Assembly (NCBI GenBank): GCA_022702485.1
Contig: JAJIYY010000006.1
Location: forward strand, 3,720,001 to 3,784,000
Direction: 5' to 3'
Length of the DNA stretch: 64,000 nt
Source: Simplicillium sp. C3G150-2
Taxonomy: Eukaryota > Ascomycota > Sordariomycetes > Hypocreales > Cordycipitaceae
Both the position numbers and the translations under genes were made by a program. The notes beneath the pieces were generated by a model. It ran no database searches. It was not told the DNA's origin and worked only from the letters and a program-made list of their open reading frames with translations. This document shows, piece after piece, positions 23,818 to 33,850 of this stretch. The stretch's first letter is position 1, and every line of letters begins with the position of its first letter.

Positions 23818-24344
23818 TAAGGGGTTAGGAATATACGAGGATAATGATGATATTTGGATGTGTACTGGTACATTTAATATAATTAATCTAACTGCACATA
23901 TCATTTAACGTAGTAATCACTCTGTTTGTGTATTTAGGAGACTACTGCGGCGTCTAAGCCCATGTTGAGATATACAGCCTCAGTCTCGGTGTAATTCTCC
24001 AACACAGCCTGGCCACACTCCCGTCCTATACCACTTTGCTTGCTGCCTGGCAGTTCTGGCAGCTGTGGCAGCTGTCTTCAATTCAATTTTACAAAAGGGC
24101 AACCAGAATTGGATGGGCAGGTGCTATCTGCTCCGCCCATGTTGGAGTTTCGCTATTGCTTTGCTCTGATATTATGTCGAGGGCTTCTAGTGGCGAAAGT
24201 TGGCTGGTCGGATTGTTTTTGGTTTTTTGCATCACCTTCCAGTTGAACGTTTGAATGGCCAACCACCCCTTCCTTATTATTATCTCTGGCTTTGAACCTA
24301 CCTTCTAAAGATGTACACAAAATGGCTAAAAAAGCAAAAAGTTT
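23818..24344. other. Intergenic, convergent 3' ends
   Basis: About 530 nt between the end of the Zn2Cys6 gene and the recognisable end of the decayed aldehyde dehydrogenase. No supported gene; probably 3' flanks. Confidence 0.45.
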
Positions 24345-25830
24345 TGGCATTAAAATTGTGAACTTATACAGGTTCCCCCGCGCCGTTCCAGCCTTGAGGG
24401 TATTCGTAACCCTCACAGCCCGCTGGTAATCATTCGTATGAAACCCCTACGCCAAGCCATACGTTTCATCATTCGCAGCCTGCACGACCTCCTCTTCATC
24501 CTTAAACTTGCCAATGGTGGCCACAAGGCCAAAAATCTCTTCCTTCACAATAGTCATGTCGGGCGTCACATCCGTGAAGATAGTCGGCTGGATGTAGTAC
24601 CCGCCAGAGGAGGCAGCGGCGTCAGCAGCATCGCCGAGGTGAAGCGTTGCACCCTCCTCTTTGCCTGTCTCGATGTACTTGGGGATCTTGTCGTATTGCA
24701 TCCGGCTGTTTTGGGGTCTCTGGTCAACATACGGGTCGAAGTTGTCGCCGACCTCGAGGCGCGACATGCGCTCGGTGTAGGCAGTTACGAATTTTGTCGT
24801 AGATGTCTTGTTGGACTTATATCGTGTGCCGGCGTGGCAGGTCTGGCCGAAGTTCATTTTGATGCCCCAGGCGGAGCAGTTGACTGCTTTTGCGATGTCG
24901 GCGTCTTGAAAGACGATGTTCTGGGACATGTGAGACCTGAACTGGAAGAGGTCGGCGTTTACTTACTGGCCCCTGGCCGCCGAGTCCAAGAGTAACTTTC
25001 TTGAGAGTCGTTGAGGCGGATGATTTGAGAATATTGCGCCCCGTGGCTGTTGAGCCGGTGAAGGCTACCTTGTCAATGTCCATGTGGTTGGCGATGGTGT
25101 TGCCGACAGTGTTGCCGTAGCCGTTGACGAGATTGATTGTTCCGGCGGGGAAGCCTGCTTACTTGGTGAGTTCGCACATCTTGAGGGCGCTGAGTGGTGT
25201 AGCTTCGGCTGCTTTGATGACGACAGTGTTGCCCGTTGCGATGGCGGGGCTGATTTTCCACGTAAACATGAGAAGGGGGAAGCTTTGCAGTTATTATTGC
25301 CGCTATGAGGGGTGCGAATTAGAGAAGAGAGAGACAATCTTCCATGGGAGAATCTGTCCACTGACCCCAATGGGCTCACGACGCGTATAAGCAAACATCC
25401 CCGGGATATTAAACGACGTCAAGCCCTGTATCTTATCCGCTCACCCAGCATAATACTTCATCGTGCCCACCGAAGCAGTAAAGTCCAATTTCTCCGCCAG
25501 TCGCCTCGTTTTGCGAGTATCCAACATCTCCAGATGGATGACATCTTCTTTATCACGCTCCATAAGCGCAGTAAGCAGGTTGAAGATCTCGCCGCGGCGG
25601 GCGGGGTTCAGACTTGCCCATTTGGGATTTTGGAAGGCCGCGCGGGCCGCAGAAACAGCTTCATTGACATCTTCTTGGCGGCCTTCGGAGATGGAGAGGA
25701 TGAGTTTGCCGGTGGTGGCGTATTCGATGGAAAAGGTGCTGTTGGAGGCGGAGGGGCCGAATTCGTTGTTGATGAAAAGCCCGGTGGGGAGGAAGATGGG
25801 GCGGTTGTTGATTGTAATTGAGGCGGTATA
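24345..25830 (-). pseudogene. Decayed aldehyde dehydrogenase
   Basis: NAD(P)-dependent ALDH family relic read right to left. Recognisable blocks in order: FINNEF near the start, the KKYYAG-equivalent block, IATGNTVVIKAAE, FTGSTATGR, the catalytic-Cys block GQTCHAG, the YYIQPTIF block and KEEIFG. Lesions: TGA at 25443-25441 where YYAGWADK is expected, TAA at 25161-25159 in CELTK/AGFPAG, a cluster of one-base indels plus a stop after GTR near 24815-24785, and TAG at 24449-24447 after TYGLA. The general-base Glu of LELGG is Gly here (LGLGG, near 24990). Sequence beyond the last stop still matches (FHTNDYQRAVRVTN). No start codon is evident upstream of the first block. Several independent defects make assembly error unlikely. 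Confidence 0.88.
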
Positions 25831-26164
25831 GGCGTAGCGGACTTGGCGAGAGAGGCTTTTGATGCGTTTAAGGAAAAATATTTTGGATGATAGTGAGTTT
25901 GGATGAGTTGAGTGAGGTGAGTGGTGATGGTGTTGGTCGTCGGTTATATGGTGCGGTTACGTCATTGACTGATGAACCACTGGCAAGAACTCATAGGAAT
26001 TTGTGATAACGTGTGAAACTATAATTATTAAACGAAATGAAAGAAATGTTATATGTAAATGCCAATTATTTGCAGTCGCGAAATAACTGAAGAAGTGAAT
26101 GGTGTGGTGTTTCAGCCACGCTATGTACGTATATACAGCTATATACAGCTTTCAACTCTGTGGC
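25831..26164. other. Short intergenic stretch
   Basis: About 330 nt, AT-rich, between the decayed ALDH start and the 3' end of the second HExxH gene. Nothing supported. Confidence 0.45.
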
Positions 26165-27125
26165 TTACAACCAAGTATAAGCAACCTGTCCCTCGACCTC
26201 CTTCTTGGGCACAATCAACGTAATGTTATCACTCTTAAACTGTGTATCAGGTCTCTCACCCACATGCTGCGCACTCATCTTGCGCGCACTCTTCTGCACC
26301 GGGGCCGTATTAGGGAAGCGCTTGTTGCAAGTACCGCCCGGAAGGATCGTATCTCCCAGATATCCCTGATACGTAGCATACTGATGGAAGACCTGGTTCC
26401 AATTGCTGTTGATACCGCCAAACCCACCGGGAACAACCTTGTCGTAGACGCCGACCATGCCCGTCTCAGCAAAGTCCTCCATCCAGTTGGTGCGTCCGTA
26501 GCCGGTGGGCGTGTGGCTGTCCTTGGCGTATTCGTTTTGCCAGTTGGACGTGCCGCTGAAGGGGGAGGAGTATTTGGGCAGGGCGTGCCAGTCGAGACTG
26601 TGGGACAGCTCGTGGAGGAGGGTGCTTAGTGCCGGGGCGGATTCGACGACTACATCGCCCGTGGAATAGGTGAAGGCGGCGGCGCCGTCGTTGAGGCCAG
26701 GAGTGGCGACGAGATGTCTGAGTTGGAGAGTGTAAGTTGGATGTGTATAAGTAGAAAGGGAGAATGGTTTACCTAACGAAAGAGCGCATGCGGACCGGCA
26801 CGCGACCAAAGATGTCAATCATGTCAATCTCAGAAGCGCCGGCATTCTTGTGGCGGCAGAATGTCCACCCTTCGTGGCAATCATCGTAGTGGACATTGAA
26901 GATGGTGAAGTCGTTAGGGTTCAGACCGTGGCCCGTGGCAATGTCCTTGCAGGACTGGGGAATCCAGCCTACGCCCCAGTAGTCTCTGGTGGAATGGGTA
27001 GGATGTAAGTTGTTGCGGAGGTTGGTTTCAAACTTGCCGCGGTCGATGGCGGGACTCATGGCAGGTTTGCTGGGAGTGGCCGCAATAGCCAGGGAGGCGA
27101 AGGCGAGAACTGAAGTGTACAACAT
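26165..27125 (-). CDS. Secreted HExxH metallopeptidase-like protein (con-13-like), copy 2
   Basis: Two exons, 27125-26773 and 26717-26165, encode 301 residues. A signal peptide (about 1-16, ending LAIAA) predicts secretion. The protein carries HELSHSLD at residues 153-160 (HExxH) and a Glu at 198 in WMEDFAE, aligned with the same element in the copy at 2892-3962. Both also share IPQ-CKDI-TG, a C-x-x-W-x-x-C-H segment, GGI-x-x-NW, FHQ(Y/F)AT and a conserved C-terminal P-x-x-KS tract. Intron positions differ in number (one here, two there). Relation to conidiation-specific protein 13 is likely but from memory. Zinc dependence and substrate are inferred. It lies between the ALDH relic and the siderophore transporter without obvious functional coupling. 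Confidence 0.75.
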
Positions 27126-27913
27126 GATTGAGTGCGATGATTGGTTTGCTGCTGAGAATGTAGATCATGTCGGATGTTGGCAGCTTTTTATAACAGTTTC
27201 CGTCATCATCGTGGGCTGCCTCCTCTTGCCGTCGAGTAATCCACAAAGTCCCCCAAAACGCCTCGTCTTTCCCCAAATTATTTCACGGAATAGCTTCATC
27301 CCGTGCTAGGTCTTGTGTTGAAAGAGGAGTCTGGAGTTTGAAGTTCGTACAGTATAGCAAATTGGAGCTCTGCGGCTGCTGTCAGCATGCACGGTGAAAT
27401 CGTGGTGTAGGCAGCACGCCTGCGGCGTCGTAGCGTTTTACGGATCTAGACTCTTTCAATTCCGGCTTAAAATAGGACAAGCCACATGGCATAATGCGGT
27501 GTTGCGGCGCGCCCCTGGGTTGCGCTTGGGGGAATCTCACAGGCTTGGCTGTAAGCATGCGAGTTGGTGCGAACGCCTCGGATACTTTGTTGGCGTAAGC
27601 GCTACGGAGCAAGAACGGTTTTCCATTCACAAATCTTGGGAGAGAGTTTTCTTTGATTACAAAATAATTGTAATCAGACATCAAAAATAGACTGCGATTT
27701 GATGTGATGGTTGCCGAAGGGGGAATCATGACATACAATAGTGCATGTAGATGCGACAGAGATAGATGCTGAGAACTAATGGTAATCGTCGCCAAAGTAT
27801 TGTAGAGTAGATTAATTAATTATTTGATTATGGTTTTGTACGCTATGCAACTAAATATTATACAAAGAAGAGAAACGAATATATGGTAGATTATTCACAC
27901 ATGTCCAGTAAAA
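27126..27913. other. Intergenic, promoter of HExxH copy 2 and 3' flank of transporter
   Basis: About 790 nt without a supported gene. A minus-strand frame at 27382-27795 and a plus-strand one at 27394-27690 overlap each other and have no recognisable features. Confidence 0.45.
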
Positions 27914-29680
27914 TTAAGCCTTGAAGTGCGCATCCCGAGGCACTTCATTGGTGTCTCTCTCCGTCTCAGTGTCCGACTCAAAGTCCTTGGCGAGCGTCTG
28001 CTGGTCGTTGAGCTTGGGGTTGCGTATGGAGAGCGAGAATCCCAGCAGAGGCACAGCCAAGCAGATACCCACGATGCACAGCATCTTCTGGATGTAGAGA
28101 TAGGCATCAATCATGCCGTCACGGATGGGGTTACCCACTGGGTACTGCGTGATGGCCGTCAGAGGCGAACCATAAAGTTCGTTGAGCAGTGTCTGGTTGG
28201 TGGTGGGCACCTGTCTGTCAAGGGCAGAGGGCAGTAATTGAGTCCAGAGAGCTCCGGAGACAGTGTAACCCAGGGCAGAACCAATGTTGTAGACTGCAAG
28301 GTACAGAGCAGTCATAACAGCCAAGTTTTCATGCTTGAGGAAGACTTGCAGCGAAGCCTGAGCAGTGTAAGGGAACAGGCCGCCGGCAATGCCGAGAACA
28401 ACCTGGGCCCCGATGACACCAGAGCGGCTGTCGCTATTGGCGCTGCCGCGGTAGTGGATAAGAAGACCAAAAGCAACGAGGAAAAGTGAAGTTCCCGCAA
28501 CAATGAAAGGTTTGAGGCGACGGATCTTGTACACAGCAAGACCGACGAGAGGTCCAACCAGAACACTGGTGAAGGAGTAAAGCTGAGTGACGGTGGTGGC
28601 GCGTGCGTAACTGAAGTCAAAAGAAACTTGCAAAACGGTAAAGAGGTAGTCTCCCTGTAGGGTCCAGGCGAAGTTGAGGAATATGGCAATGCCAATGGGG
28701 GCCCAGACGGAGCGGTCCTTCATGAGCTTGAAGGGAACCAGAGGATGGGGGCAGCGAAGCTCCCACAAGACAAACACTGGGACAAATACGACACCAATGA
28801 CAATAGGTGCAATGATCTTAGCCTGCTGCCATGAGTTCTTGAAGCCACCAGCAATTGTCAAGGGAGCGAGAATTAGACCAAAAACAATAATGACCAGCAA
28901 GATGCCAACAACATCAAGCAGCCAAAAGAGTTCAAGCCCAAAGTTGCGCATTCCCAGCTGCTGGAAAGAGGAGCGGTAGTTGTCGAGACGGCCAAGCTTC
29001 TTTGCACGCCAAGCGGGAATGGACAGGCTAATGACCAATGGCAAAGCAACAGCAGGGTAGATGATGCAGAACATGCCAATGCCCCAGTGCCAGGTGGTGA
29101 TTTTGAGAACAGCTTGAGCGAGAGGACCGGCAGCCCATGTATTGATAATAAAGGGCAGGGCTGGGAGGTAGCTGAAGAAGAGACGGGCGCGAGTAGAAGT
29201 GATGTCGGCAATGATGACCTCGACAAGCAAGATGATGGAGGTGTAGCCAATCTGGTAGAGAACGCTACCACCAGCAAAAGTGGTGACATTGGTTGCGACA
29301 GCTTCGATGACTGATCCGATGACGTAGAAGAAGACGGAGACGCAGACGAGCTCTACACGGCCAAAGACGTCGGCAATCTTGGCCGCAGTAGGCTGAGCAG
29401 CAGCCGCAATGACAGCACGGACGACATTGATGGTGGCGAAGAGCGAGTGCTGGCCGAAATCGTTGGTGGCGGTGGTTTGATATGTGTATCGGACGGTGCC
29501 GTCGAGGCCGTAGACGTAGGCGACAAGGAAGACGGAGATAAAGATGAAGACACGGTCGGTAAAGGTGATGCAGGACGAGATAGCCTCGATTCTCTGGACA
29601 CCTGGAGACTTGATATCACGGACGGCATCGGCGGCGGTGGCCGGGACGTGCGAGTCCTCCTGGGATTGTTGTTCTGCCAT
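27914..29680 (-). CDS. MFS siderophore iron transporter
   Basis: Single-exon gene of 588 residues, a plasma-membrane major facilitator of the siderophore:H+ symporter group (Sit1/Mir type), expected to import ferric siderophores. It has an N-terminal hydrophilic region, about 14 hydrophobic helices, and motifs typical of the group: YVYGLDGTVRYTYQ in the first helix region, AKIADVFGRVE in the loop after helix 2-3, and TSTRARLFFSYLPALPF. The C-terminal tail is acidic and charged. The particular siderophore cannot be told. Iron-responsive GATA-factor sites would be expected upstream, but I could not identify a clear ATCWGATAA copy. No siderophore synthetase is present nearby. Confidence 0.88.
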   Translation of the reverse strand: MAEQQSQEDSHVPATAADAVRDIKSPGVQRIEAISSCITFTDRVFIFISVFLVAYVYGLDGTVRYTYQTTATNDFGQHSLFATINVVRAVIAAAAQPTAAKIADVFGRVELVCVSVFFYVIGSVIEAVATNVTTFAGGSVLYQIGYTSIILLVEVIIADITSTRARLFFSYLPALPFIINTWAAGPLAQAVLKITTWHWGIGMFCIIYPAVALPLVISLSIPAWRAKKLGRLDNYRSSFQQLGMRNFGLELFWLLDVVGILLVIIVFGLILAPLTIAGGFKNSWQQAKIIAPIVIGVVFVPVFVLWELRCPHPLVPFKLMKDRSVWAPIGIAIFLNFAWTLQGDYLFTVLQVSFDFSYARATTVTQLYSFTSVLVGPLVGLAVYKIRRLKPFIVAGTSLFLVAFGLLIHYRGSANSDSRSGVIGAQVVLGIAGGLFPYTAQASLQVFLKHENLAVMTALYLAVYNIGSALGYTVSGALWTQLLPSALDRQVPTTNQTLLNELYGSPLTAITQYPVGNPIRDGMIDAYLYIQKMLCIVGICLAVPLLGFSLSIRNPKLNDQQTLAKDFESDTETERDTNEVPRDAHFKA

Positions 29681-31578
29681 GATGTAAACGTAAACCTTAT
29701 ACGTGGGAATCGCGGTTGAAGTTGTATAGCAGAAGGAAAGAAAGAAGAGGAGCAGAGGGAGGAGAGGAGAGGAGGTAATTAACTAGTATGATACCGGCAA
29801 TCGGATGGATTAGATGAATTGCCTGCAGCCGGTATAGATGATGTGAAGGAACAAGAGACCGAAAGCGGGAGAGATGGACGGTGAGAGGAATGCAAGTGGT
29901 TATAATGTCTCAGCGACTGGCCGAAAGGTAAAAATTTGGCGGGAGATTGATTAGATCAAGGCCCACCCACAGGAGGGTAGCCACTGTAAAAATGTTTCTA
30001 CAGCGCATTCGCTCTACTTTACAGTGGGTGCATAGACCTGTGAGTGCGCTAGCTAAGAAACGAGGCTTGGTGGCTCTCCACTGTAACACACCGCAACGGC
30101 ACTGATGCAGCCAATCGTTTGCGGCAGAGACATCTGATAGCCCGCCCGACCCTGGCTTAGCGGACAGCCACTGTTCTAGGCTTGAGGTCACCTGTCAGGA
30201 CCAGCCTCTGACTCGGCCAGGACTGGCCCAGGGAGTTAATCACAGCATTAGCCGACTCGGAAAAAACAGCGGTGCATTCAGGAAGCATAGCTAAACACTG
30301 CGTTACTTTGGATTTATTTTTCGTACTTGTTTTAGGCCCTAGATAAATCATCTTGCCCGCCAAACGTCCAGCGCAGTTACACGCTTCTTGCTTGCAGTTA
30401 GCATTCGGTTACAGCGGCCGGCGTTGCATTCCTGGAGACACTCAGGCACGAAACCACTGCTTAAATGCCCACCAACTCACTAACAGCACCGCCTAGAAAA
30501 ACTCCACAGCAACCGTTGGTCCCTAAAACTCCCGCAACCAGGCGAGACAACCACCACCATCCAAGACACCAAGACCAAAATACTCCTCAGGGCCAGGGTC
30601 GTCGCTCTCTAGACTCCAAAGTGCCTGACTAGTCCATCAGGTGCTTCGCTTCTCTTCGAATCATTCCACTTCCCCTCCCATTCCCCGCTTTCCCTTGTCC
30701 CATCCTAAACATTCTTGTCAGGCCATGCTTCGCCCATGCCGCGCGCCATGTTTCCCATCAGGTTATCTTGCTCCTCTGGCTCCCCTGTGGATATTCGTCT
30801 ATGTCTCGGTCGCCGACGCTCTATTTCCTCAGAGCCTATTTCCTCATCGCAAATTACTTGCTCTGCTGTTACCTGGCTCTGGCTTTTGCTGTCCGGTCTT
30901 GGCAGCACTAGTCTCCAAGTAATAACGGCCCAAGGACCAGATTTGGCTTCATTAGCCGATGCAAAACTTTGTCTCGTTCCGCAAAAAAAAATTCCTTCTT
31001 ATCTGATCCTCAATTCTGCTTGCCCGTCCACCTATCATTGGTGTCGTCTTCCCTTCTCATGTCGCATCTTCGAGACAAGAGCCAACCAAACACAATACCC
31101 ATGTAAATCCGTCAACATGACAACCTTGTAGAATGCTCCTTGTCATTACAATCTTCAGCGCTGTAACACCCATGGGAAATGGCTGCTACTGCAATCTCAG
31201 CTGAGTATTCGTCCCTACACGCGACCTGTTCGTGTATGCCGCCAGCACTGTCCGGTTGTTACACGACCTCTTCATCTCTGTTCATCCAATCAGACAATAC
31301 GAGCTCGTCTGCCGTAGCCCGGACATGCTGCAACCTTAAATCTTTGCGTCAGCACTCTACGTGTCTCGGGACCGTATGGAAATATCTGCATCTGCATCTC
31401 CCACGCCGTCAATCCCAGTGTAACTCGACATGTGTGGCGTCAATATTGTAATCAAAACGGAGCCGACTCGGCCAGAGGGCGTCAATGCTATATACATAAA
31501 TACAATCATCATCTTCAATTCCACTTTCAACGTTGCTTATTGCTTGTTGTTGATGATTCCATTGCCATTGTAGACATC
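29681..31578. other. Divergent intergenic region, 1.9 kb
   Basis: Lies between the start of the leftward siderophore transporter and the rightward chitin deacetylase. Short frames at 30641-30922 and 30715-31131 overlap and are C/T-rich without features. It presumably contains both promoters. Confidence 0.5.
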
Positions 31579-32951
31579 ATGCGTTGGTACATGCTCGCTC
31601 TAGCTGGACTGTCATCAAGCCAAATCACCAAAGACGGCCGTTGCGGTACTGGATTCGGAACAGTCTGCGAAAACGACGAATGCTGTTCCAGTGCGGGGTA
31701 ATCTCTATCTTCAACTCCCAACAACTCATGTTCCCTCTAACTTTTCAGATGGTGTGGCAATGGCTACCTCTACTGCTCCGGACCAGCCTGTCAGATAGAC
31801 TACGGCCCAGCTTGCGATGCCAACGTCCGTCCCAAGGGCCCCAACACAGAAAGGATTCCTCGCCCACACAGAGGACCCGTGCCATATGGCGAAGCCATTT
31901 ATCACTGTGAGCAATACGGTGACATTGCCTTGACCTACGATGACGGTCCCTTTGACTACACCGAGTACCTCCTCGATCTCCTTGCGGTCAGTTCTATTCA
32001 ACTGTTTCTCTCTGTAACTTGCTAAAGTTGTCTTCTAGAAATACAACGCAAAGGCCACATTCTTCATCACGGGCCGCAATCTCGGCAAAGGAGCCATCAA
32101 CGACCCTGCCCTGCCCTGGGCTAAGCTCATCAAGCGCATGGTTCGCGACGGGCACCAAATCGCCAGCCACACCTGGACTCACCAGCGCTTAACCACACTC
32201 AGCAAGCAGAAGTTCCGCAATCAGGTTCTTTTCAACGAAATTGCCCTCGCGGACATCTTGGGCTTCTTCCCTACGTATCTGCGCCCGCCCTATTCAGCCA
32301 GCAATGATACGACGGATGCATGGCTCGGGGAGTTGGGTTACCATGTTACGTATTTCAATCTAGATACGGAAGGATATTTACATGATGAACCTGGATTGAT
32401 TCAGGAGAGCAAGGATATATGGGATGATGCGGTGGAGGGACAAGAGCCTGTAGACACCAAGTGGCTGGGCATTGAACACGATACTGTTTTTCAGAGTGTG
32501 AAGAACTTGACGGAACATATGCTTGATTCACTGTTTCGTAACGGGTTCAAGTCCGTGACGGTGGGAGAGTGCCTGGGAGATCCCAAAGAGAATTGGTACA
32601 GGTATGTGTGACTGGCTTCACACTGCAAACGAATTGATACATATTGTTTTGACTGCATCTGAATTAGTTGCAATAATATAAACATTTTCCTGTCTTTTGG
32701 GCCCTAGAAACATTTATGGTCGATCAGCGCTGGCCCACACTCATCATACTCCTGTGCCGCCATCAACGTGTCCCGAAACGACAGCGAAGCCGGCATCGAG
32801 CCACCAACCCAAGCTGAGTACATCGGATCCGGTGCTGACACGACATGAACATCCATTGTACCTCAAGTCATCCCTTCAAACTCCTTCTTCAGACGTTTCC
32901 AAATCCTCGAAATCTGCAGCCGCCTCCCGACTACTCGGCTTAGTTTCGTAG
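31579..32951 (+). CDS. Secreted chitin / polysaccharide deacetylase with CBM18
   Basis: Enzyme expected to remove N-acetyl groups from chitin outside the cell or at the wall (carbohydrate esterase family 4). Four exons, 31579-31697, 31749-31986, 32039-32601 and 32708-32951, give 387 residues. After a short hydrophobic leader (about 14 residues) comes a Cys-rich CBM18-type module (GRCGTGFGTVC, ECCS, WCGNGYLYC). The NodB-type catalytic domain shows the motifs LTYDDGP (metal Asp), SHTWTH (metal His pair) and RPPYSASND. The last exon adds a Ser/Thr/Pro/His-rich tail of about 80 residues; if intron 3 is retained the protein ends two codons later instead. It ends 23 nt from the limit of a convergent actin-family relic. 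Confidence 0.88.
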
Positions 32952-32973
32952 ATGACGAAAAGCCACTTTTCGT

Positions 32974-33850
32974 TCAGAATTGCCTGCCATCACTTACTAG
33001 CACTATATTCCCGTAAAAATCGTTCCGAATGGAAAAATCTGTGGTTCGTGAAATGAGATCATGTGCGCCAAGGAGCCATGTATATAGCGGAAGGCGCAAG
33101 AGGTCAGAGTTCAACATCGCTTCGGGCACCATATATCGCTCCTGGCAGATATTGATAATGTGACCATCTGGCAGTGAATTTTTTCTCATAATATCACGAT
33201 TCGAGCCAACCTCTTCCTCATTAGACGGTTCTAGTGCGACATAACGCAAGTTTTCCCTTTATGTCGCGGGCAACTCCCGTATCTGAAACGTACCCGCGTC
33301 GATGCAGCGTCTGCCGAAGGCACGCATCCAGCTCCCGACCTGCAAAGGGTAAAAACGGTGCACTGTAACGTAAGGCGATTCCCTTGTATCCCAGAACAAG
33401 TCCAGTGTAATCGCCGCCGCAACTTAGTCCAACTCCCGTAGGGTTGCCCTCTTGTATAAAGCAACAGAACGGATAGAATTGCGAGGTACAGGCTTGGTGC
33501 TTGGAAAGATTCGAGGACAGTTTGAGCCGTCTTCTTACGGCAGGTTTTGGGTTGATGACGATGTCTGTAAGTAGGAACTGTTGTTCAGACGTGGGCACTC
33601 GCAACTCGTAGTTGAGGGTGCGTTGCCAGAGCTGTTCGATGGCGTCACATTGTTAGAGGGCGCCGTTCTGGATGGGGTGTTGTCCGAGTCTCTTTTATGA
33701 GGTGGTAGTGATATTTGAGCATCTTTGTCTTTGGAGGGAGTTGTGGATGTTTGCCTCTGTTAGAAAAATGGTTGGCTCTCGTTGTGAAGGGTTGCGTACC
33801 TTATATGGCTGCGGGAGCTTTGTCACCAGCGAATCCAGCTTTTGATTGTA
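32974..33850 (-). pseudogene. Decayed actin-family gene
   Basis: Successive actin blocks appear in order on the minus strand but in different frames. KAGFAGDKAPAAI near 33843-33804 matches the actin N-terminal nucleotide-binding loop. AIEQLWQRTLNYELRV near 33647-33600 and LLTDIVINPK follow, then the SFQAPSLYLAI block near 33500, GNPTGVGLSCGGDYTG near 33440 (second phosphate loop equivalent), AGRELD and RDIKGKL, and finally SLPDGHIINICQERY with PEAML and DFYGNIVL (33170-32990). Lesions include TAA at 33803-33801 and 33655-33653, a frameshift inside the SFQAPS/EGNPTG region near 33465, another at GKL/YVALE near 33240, and loss of the C-terminal end. It is clearly divergent from conventional actin, so it came from an actin-like or actin-related gene rather than from a recent copy of actin itself. 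Confidence 0.82.
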
